6,880 nucleotides of DNA from UBA3537 sp965662485 (lineage in GTDB: Bacteria; Bacteroidota; Bacteroidia; Flavobacteriales; Flavobacteriaceae). Below the pieces are notes generated by a model that saw only the letters and a program-made list of their open reading frames with translations, ran no database searches and was not told the DNA's origin. The stretch spans positions 1 through 6,880 of the forward strand of contig CBFIIL010000054.1 of the NCBI GenBank assembly GCA_965662485.1. Reading direction: 5' to 3'. The position numbers and the translations under genes were made by a program. This document shows positions 6,463 through 6,880 of the stretch, piece by piece; within the stretch, counting starts at the first letter, position 1; each line of letters opens with the position of its first letter.

Positions 6463-6880
6463 ATGTCAACAACAGAACTTCAACATCAAAAACAACTTTT
6501 TGGACATCCAATAGGACTGTATGTTCTCTTTTTAACAGAAATGTGGGAACGGTTTTCCTATTATGGAATGCGTGCAATTTTAGTATTATACCTAGTCGCT
6601 GAAACAGGTTCTGATAATCCAGGTTTGGGATGGGCAAATGATAGTGCTATTGCTCTTTATGGTTGGTATACAATGTTTGTATATGTAGCATCAATTCCAG
6701 GTGGAATTATAGCTGATAAAATTTTAGGACAAAGAAAATCTGTTTTTGTTGGGGGAATGTTACTAGTTGCTGGACACAGTGTGCTTGCCATTGAACAAAT
6801 GTGGGCTTTTTACACAGGTTTGATTCTTATTGTAATGGGTGTTGGAATGCTTAAGCCAAACATTTCAACAATGGTTGGTG
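6463..6880 (+). CDS. POT/PTR2 family proton-coupled oligopeptide transporter, 3'-truncated
   Basis: The first 139 residues of an inner-membrane major-facilitator transporter that imports di- and tripeptides with protons; the remainder, normally several hundred residues and ten or so more helices, lies beyond the window. The ATG at 6463 (MSTTELQHQKQLFG) is the first in frame after the preceding gene and places a short cytoplasmic tail before helix 1. The POT fingerprint ExxERFxYY is present as EMWERFSYY (Glu26, Glu29, Arg30, Tyr33, Tyr34). Helix 2 ends in the family signature PGGIIADKILG (79-89). Helix 4 carries LKPNIS with Lys131, the conserved lysine of this family. Four hydrophobic segments are visible, at about 17-45, 64-84, 93-110 and 114-139. 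No promoter or Shine-Dalgarno is seen in the 39-bp A-rich spacer, so it is probably read through from the peptidase gene. Confidence 0.93.
   Translation, partial: MSTTELQHQKQLFGHPIGLYVLFLTEMWERFSYYGMRAILVLYLVAETGSDNPGLGWANDSAIALYGWYTMFVYVASIPGGIIADKILGQRKSVFVGGMLLVAGHSVLAIEQMWAFYTGLILIVMGVGMLKPNISTMVG

Noticed and set aside
1..6880. Mobile element, CRISPR array, tRNA or defence system
   Set aside because: I saw no transposase-like frame, direct-repeat array, tRNA-like fold or unexplained long non-coding stretch; the genes are tightly packed and all belong to recognised families.

Overview
The window is a piece of an AT-rich draft genome, most probably from a marine-type member of the Flavobacteriaceae (Bacteroidota). 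Four things point there. The PpiD-type foldase, the GYDIA-motif GHMP kinase, the class II HMG-CoA reductase and the S9 peptidase/POT pair all have the sequence character of that family. No start codon is preceded by a Shine-Dalgarno sequence; the leaders are A/T-rich instead. One start has a good Bacteroidota -7 element (TAnnTTTG). The exported peptidase has the 'FAQ' signal-peptide end common in flavobacteria.

Layout: (1) 2-1777, plus strand: the 3' part of a large periplasmic peptidyl-prolyl isomerase (PpiD/SurA type). Its 5' end lies outside the window, and a 10-N assembly gap interrupts it 15 codons before the stop. (2) 1778-1867: a short convergent intergenic region with a strong intrinsic terminator, possibly used from both sides. 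(3) 1868-4089, minus strand: a two-gene unit, HMG-CoA reductase followed by a GHMP kinase, joined by a one-base TAATG stop/start overlap. (4) 4090-4230: a divergent promoter region of 141 bp. (5) 4231-6880, plus strand: a secreted dipeptidyl-peptidase-IV-like S9 peptidase, then after 39 bp the start of a POT/PTR2 proton-coupled oligopeptide transporter that runs off the window.

Functionally there are two modules back to back. The minus-strand pair belongs to the mevalonate route to isoprenoids: the reductase makes mevalonate, and the kinase is a good candidate for a later phosphorylation step. The plus-strand pair is a peptide-scavenging module: the peptidase releases di- or tripeptides in the periplasm and the transporter imports them. 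PpiD is a housekeeping envelope-folding factor that simply adjoins them.

I see no mobile element, CRISPR array, RNA gene, prophage or defence system, and no evidence of a wholly new system. The points most worth following up are the unassigned kinase coupled to HMG-CoA reductase, altered signature residues in both enzymes, and the assembly gap.
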